Shown here: piece after piece, positions 60,415 to 64,000 of the stretch
Numbering within the stretch: position 1 is the stretch's first letter
How the letters are laid out: each line of letters begins with the position of its first letter
Source: Episyrphus balteatus
Lineage: Eukaryota > Arthropoda > Insecta > Diptera > Syrphidae
Length of the DNA stretch: 64,000 nt
Direction: 5' to 3'
Assembly (NCBI RefSeq): GCF_945859705.1
Contig: NC_079136.1
Coordinates: 42,131,307-42,195,306 of the forward strand
Program-made: the position numbers and the translations under genes
Notes under the pieces: generated by a model
What the model saw: the letters and a program-made list of their open reading frames with translations, nothing else
What the model was told of the DNA's origin: nothing
The model's database searches: none

Positions 60415-61390
60415 ACATAAATAAATTGCACGACTGGGGTCGCACGTACTTGCTCTTATGGTAAAAGTTACTCTAATGTTAAAGTTTAAAATTTGATATT
60501 TTCACGGAATTTCGTTAGTGGTGCAAAAAAAATAAAATCTGTTTTTATAAATAATTAAATGCCGTTTTAAATGATCTTTTACAAAAAACTAAGTATGCCA
60601 TTTTATTTCTAGTATAAAAAGGAATTTTCAGAAAAAAATTTTCGAAAATCGTTAGAGCCGTTTTTAAAAAAAATAATTTTTTATATATAAAAATTTTCTA
60701 ACATTTTTCAAAAAAAAAGTTGATATGCAATTTTGAATAAATAATTAATTTACACATAAAAACAAAATTTCAAAATTTTTCTACAACTCGTTTCCAAAAA
60801 ATTGATTTTTCAAAAAAAAAAATTTTGAAATATTTTTTAAAAATTCAAAAATGAGTTTTTTGAAAAATTAAAAATTTTTTTAAATAATGATTGTTTAAAT
60901 GTTTCTGTATTAAAAATTTGGTCGAAATCTGTTTTGTTGTTTTTGAGAAATTCATAAATCCAAAAAACCGTTCTATGGCAGGTACCGTTAATAACGGTAC
61001 AAAAAATATTTTTTTTATTATCAAAGGAGGCTCTTATCTGTAACAGTAAGCAGAAAAATTTTAATCAAAATCGTTAGAGCCGTTTTTTAAATAAATCAAC
61101 TTTTCTGTTTCCGTTATATGACAGGTACCGTTAGTTTTCGTCCTAAAAAAAAACTTCAATTTCTCCTCTAGGGAATCACCAAAAACTGTTAACTACCAAG
61201 TTTGAAGAAAATCGCTTCAGTAGTTTAGGCTGTAGCTCAAGGTTCTTACAGACAGACAGACTGAATTGCCGGACCCACTTTTTTGGCATTCTCCATCATC
61301 GTAATGTCATGTAAAATTGTCATCTCGAGTTCGATTTTTGTTACGAATCCTAAACTTGCCCTATAGTACCTATATCGCAAGTAAAAAAGG
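60415..61390 (+). repeat. Repeat R1, long copy
   Basis: Starts aataaattgcacgactgggg followed by tcgcacgtacttgctc. It has three atcgttagagccgtttt blocks (near 60645, 61068 and, altered, 60930), two ggtaccgttaat(aacggtacc) blocks (near 60980 and 61125), a gacagacagactg run at 61250, ggcattctccatcatcgtaa, and ends in cttgccctatagtacctata, then tcgcaagt. No coding frame. Confidence 0.8.
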
Positions 61391-61927
61391 GACATCTTTC
61401 TTAAAAAAATATTATTCGACACATAAAAAATAAATTAAAAAAAAAAATAATTGAATTTTTTTTACAAATCAAAAAAAGTATTACCTAAGAACTTTCCTTA
61501 AAAAATTTTCGTTGAAATCAGCTGTTTCGTTTAGGAAAAATTCAGAAATGGTTAATTGTTTGTCAAATTCCGAAAATTTTTTTAATCAAAATTGGTTTAA
61601 TGGTTTTTGAGATAGACAAGATTTTCGTTATTATATGGCAATCTAATTTTGATACTAAACATAAAATTTCAATTCGTCTTTTAGGGAATTCCCAAAAAAT
61701 TCATATTATTACTAATAAGCTTAAACGAAATCACTTGAGAGGTTAAGGCTGTATCTCGAGATCAAAAATATCAAATAAAACAAAAATGCATTTGAAATTG
61801 AATAAAAAATATTTATTACAAATAAGAAAAATTTGCATTAAAAAAAATATTTTATTGCAAATACAAAATTTTCTGCATTGAAAAAAAAAATGCAATGCCT
61901 AAATGTGTGCTTTAAATTTTTTTTTTT
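61391..61927 (+). repeat. Repeat R1-like fragment and TTTGCATT-rich tract
   Basis: 61490-61765 matches the R1 end region (atcacttgagaggttaagg, ctgtatctcgagat). 61785-61925 contains several TTTGCAT / ATTGCAAAT motifs in both orientations. Confidence 0.45.
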
Positions 61928-62046
61928 AATACTCGTCGAATTTCTTACAATTTTGGCTATTTGACCTTACGTAAACTTCTTTAACAATAATATTGAAGAT
62001 TATATAAGGTGAAAAAGTCAAATTTGTAAGAAATTCGACGAGTATT
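61928..62046. mobile_element. 119 bp palindromic element with AATACTCGTCG ends
   Basis: AATACTCGTCGAATTTCTTA on the left is mirrored exactly by TAAGAAATTCGACGAGTATT on the right. The TA-rich outer flanks allow a TA duplication. Confidence 0.75.
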
Positions 62047-62139
62047 AAAAAAATATTTAATGCAAACATTTTGCATTAATTTTTTTGTTTTCAATGCAAA
62101 CAATTTTTTATTTGCAGTATAAATTTTATTGTCAAATTT

Positions 62140-62764
62140 CACTGGTAGGCAAAAAACTAAAAAAAGTCAGGAGCAAGAACTTTATAAGGTGATTTTGATT
62201 GACTTTAGTGTGCTGAATTCAAAACTGTTTACAGATTTTTTCTATACCGTCTAGTTTTTGAGCTATACTCATGTCATCACTATTTTCGCTATAAAACTTC
62301 AAAAACTAATTTTTAATTGAGTTTTTTTTATGTTTAGTCAAAAATATATATTTTTCGTAATATGTTGCTCTTTATAAGTCCAAATCAGAAGACGCAATAT
62401 GGAAGATTCAAAAAACCATTCATTACTTTGAAAAAAATAATCAAGATTTTGAGATATCTATCATTAATTTCTTTTTTCAATATCTTTGAGAAAAAAAATA
62501 GTTTTGAAAAAATATAAATACCTTTAGGACGTGTTAATATGGCGTTTTGAGATTGCATAAGTAGTTTTATTAAAAAAAAATTAACGGTGATGTAATTCGA
62601 TGTCAAATGTACCCAAAAAAACGCGTTTTTGACCTATCATTATTCAATTATCTCAAAAACGTGACGTGCCAGTGAAATTTTGACTTCAGATTCAGACTCA
62701 GCACACAAAATTCCTCTCGAAAAGTAGGGTTTGGTTCTTGCTCTATATCCGTTGCCGATCAGTG
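62140..62764 (+). repeat. Repeat R3, longer copy with inverted ends
   Basis: Starts CACTGGTAGGCAAAAAACTA and ends, read from the other strand, CACTGATCGGCAACGG. Both ends are followed by gagcaagaac. Internal blocks match 59786-60084: ttaacggtgatgtaattcga, aacgtgacgtgccagtgaaa, agattcagactcagcacaca. It looks like a small DNA element; no coding frame. Confidence 0.75.
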
Positions 62765-62850
62765 TTTTTTACATTTGCAATAATTTTTTTTTTTCAATGC
62801 AAATATTTTTCAGCTACAATTAATATTTTTTTTTTCAATACAATTTTTTT

Positions 62851-63562
62851 ACTTGCTCTATAGGGCAAGTATTGGTTTCGTGTAGACAAAAAAAAAATTG
62901 AGGTTTTAATCAAAACCAACATTACGATGATGGAGAATATCAAAAAAGTGGTTTTCGTCATGCCGTCCGTCGGTCTGTGCGTGTGTGCGTCTGTGCGTCC
63001 ATCTGTACATCGAGCTAGGGCCTAAACGGATGGATGGATTTGCTTGAAGCTTGGTACAGATGCTTTTACGCTATTCTCTAGACCCGTTTTTTTATTTTTT
63101 TAGTATCGCCTTTTTAACGCATATCTCCCATATAACGTTTTCGAGGTATTGCAACTTTCTCGAAAACGGCTCTAACGATTTTGATCAAATTTGGTATACG
63201 TAATAGACTTATTGATTCTAACAAAACTGCGTTTTTAGTTTTTCTCAAAAAATGCGGAGAACGGAAATATGGCGTTGCCGTTTTTCAAAAATTGACATAT
63301 TTTTTAAAGTTCATAAATTTCATCACAGCATAAGTCAATTTTATAAAAAATTTACAGACATCATTTTGAAGTATAAAAAAAAAAATATTTTTAAAAACAT
63401 TTTTGAAAAAAAAAATTTGAATTTAAATTTTAAACTTTCGATTTTTTTTTTTGATTTTTTTTTCTCGACACTAAACAAAATCTTAAATTTCCAATAGATA
63501 TTTAAGATAAAGATACTGTGAACTACAAGAGCATGTACGTGCGACCTAGTCGTGCATTTTAT
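62851..63562 (-). repeat. Repeat R1, full-length-looking inverted copy
   Basis: Near-identical complement of 18477-19196, from ACTTGCTCTATAGGGCAAGT at its low-coordinate end to tcgtgcattttatttt at the other. The two are 44 kb apart in opposite orientation. Overlapping frames at 63252-63613 are chance. Confidence 0.85.
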
Positions 63563-63790
63563 TTTATTTGCAATTAATATCTTTTTAAAACTTGTAATGG
63601 AGAGCAAATGCATTCAAAATAAAATGATTTCTGGCAACCCTGCTCGAGATAGAGATAGACAGACAGACAAATTTGCTGGACAAATACAATTTTGTTCAGA
63701 ATCTCTATTATTTATTTTTTTTTTTATTTTGTAACGAATCCTTAACATGCCCTATTATAGTACCTTCATTGCAAGTAAAAAACAATAAAT
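63563..63790 (+). repeat. Repeat R1, 3' end fragment
   Basis: ctgctcgagatagagataga, a cagacagacaaa run, then catgccctattatagtacct and a tgcaagtaaaaaac end. It is directly joined to the inverted copy at 62851-63562. Confidence 0.65.
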
Positions 63791-64000
63791 CCTTGACAAA
63801 AAAATTCCCAACGATATTAATTAACATGTAATTGAAATTTTTCCAACGAAAATGATACAAATATTAACTTTATTGCTTAGTTCTACTAAGGTTAACCTAT
63901 AATAACTCTTCATGACTCCATAACTAGAGTCTCTTGCGTCATTTAAATGGCACACGCCATACAATTTTTAAAGAAGAATAATTAATTTTTCGCCAACAAC
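63791..64000. other. Spacer at window end
   Basis: Nothing recognised. Confidence 0.3.

Overview
The window looks like nuclear DNA from a fly (Diptera, probably a brachyceran). It is very AT-rich, packed with short homopolymer runs and dense in degraded transposons. The only convincing cellular gene is an uninterrupted coding exon for a serotonin receptor that, from memory of the family, is close to the Drosophila 5-HT7 receptor. I cannot name the species.

Layout. 1-8833: a tandem duplication of about 4-5 kb units, each carrying a GGGAACCC-ended inverted-repeat element, a truncated Jockey-type LINE, a GC-rich block and a small CTCAGAG MITE. The first unit also carries a 1.7 kb near-perfect foldback element, and the second unit preserves its empty site. 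11395-12670: a hAT-type non-autonomous element with a perfect 8-bp target duplication. 13421-14140: degenerate tandem units and a terminal hairpin. 15477-15761: a small TIR element enclosing a tRNA-like sequence, with a broken second copy at 33210-33434. 15762-17640: extremely AT-rich spacer. 20964-22463 (minus): the 5-HT7 coding exon, with a probable long 5' leader reaching a good splice acceptor near 23604, so the DNA to the right may be upstream intron. 24150-45120: five copies of a repeat called R2 here, two of them forming inverted 1.6-1.8 kb arms around a 2.8 kb spacer. 25474-27290 and 30880-32745: two further TIR elements; the second holds the joined remains of the two ends of a mobile-element protein and a nested Harbinger-like MITE. 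49470-51189: a solo copy of the GGGAACCC element. From 45 kb to the end: many copies of repeat R1 (conserved GGTACCGTTA and GCCGTTTT motifs, CAGA runs, GCAAGT end) and R3.

The window contains no operon-like gene system. The biology lies in one conserved neuronal GPCR gene inside a large repeat-rich locus, and in several non-autonomous transposon families whose insertions and deletions can be read by comparing copies. R1, R2 and R3 are labels of convenience; boundaries marked as approximate were read by eye.
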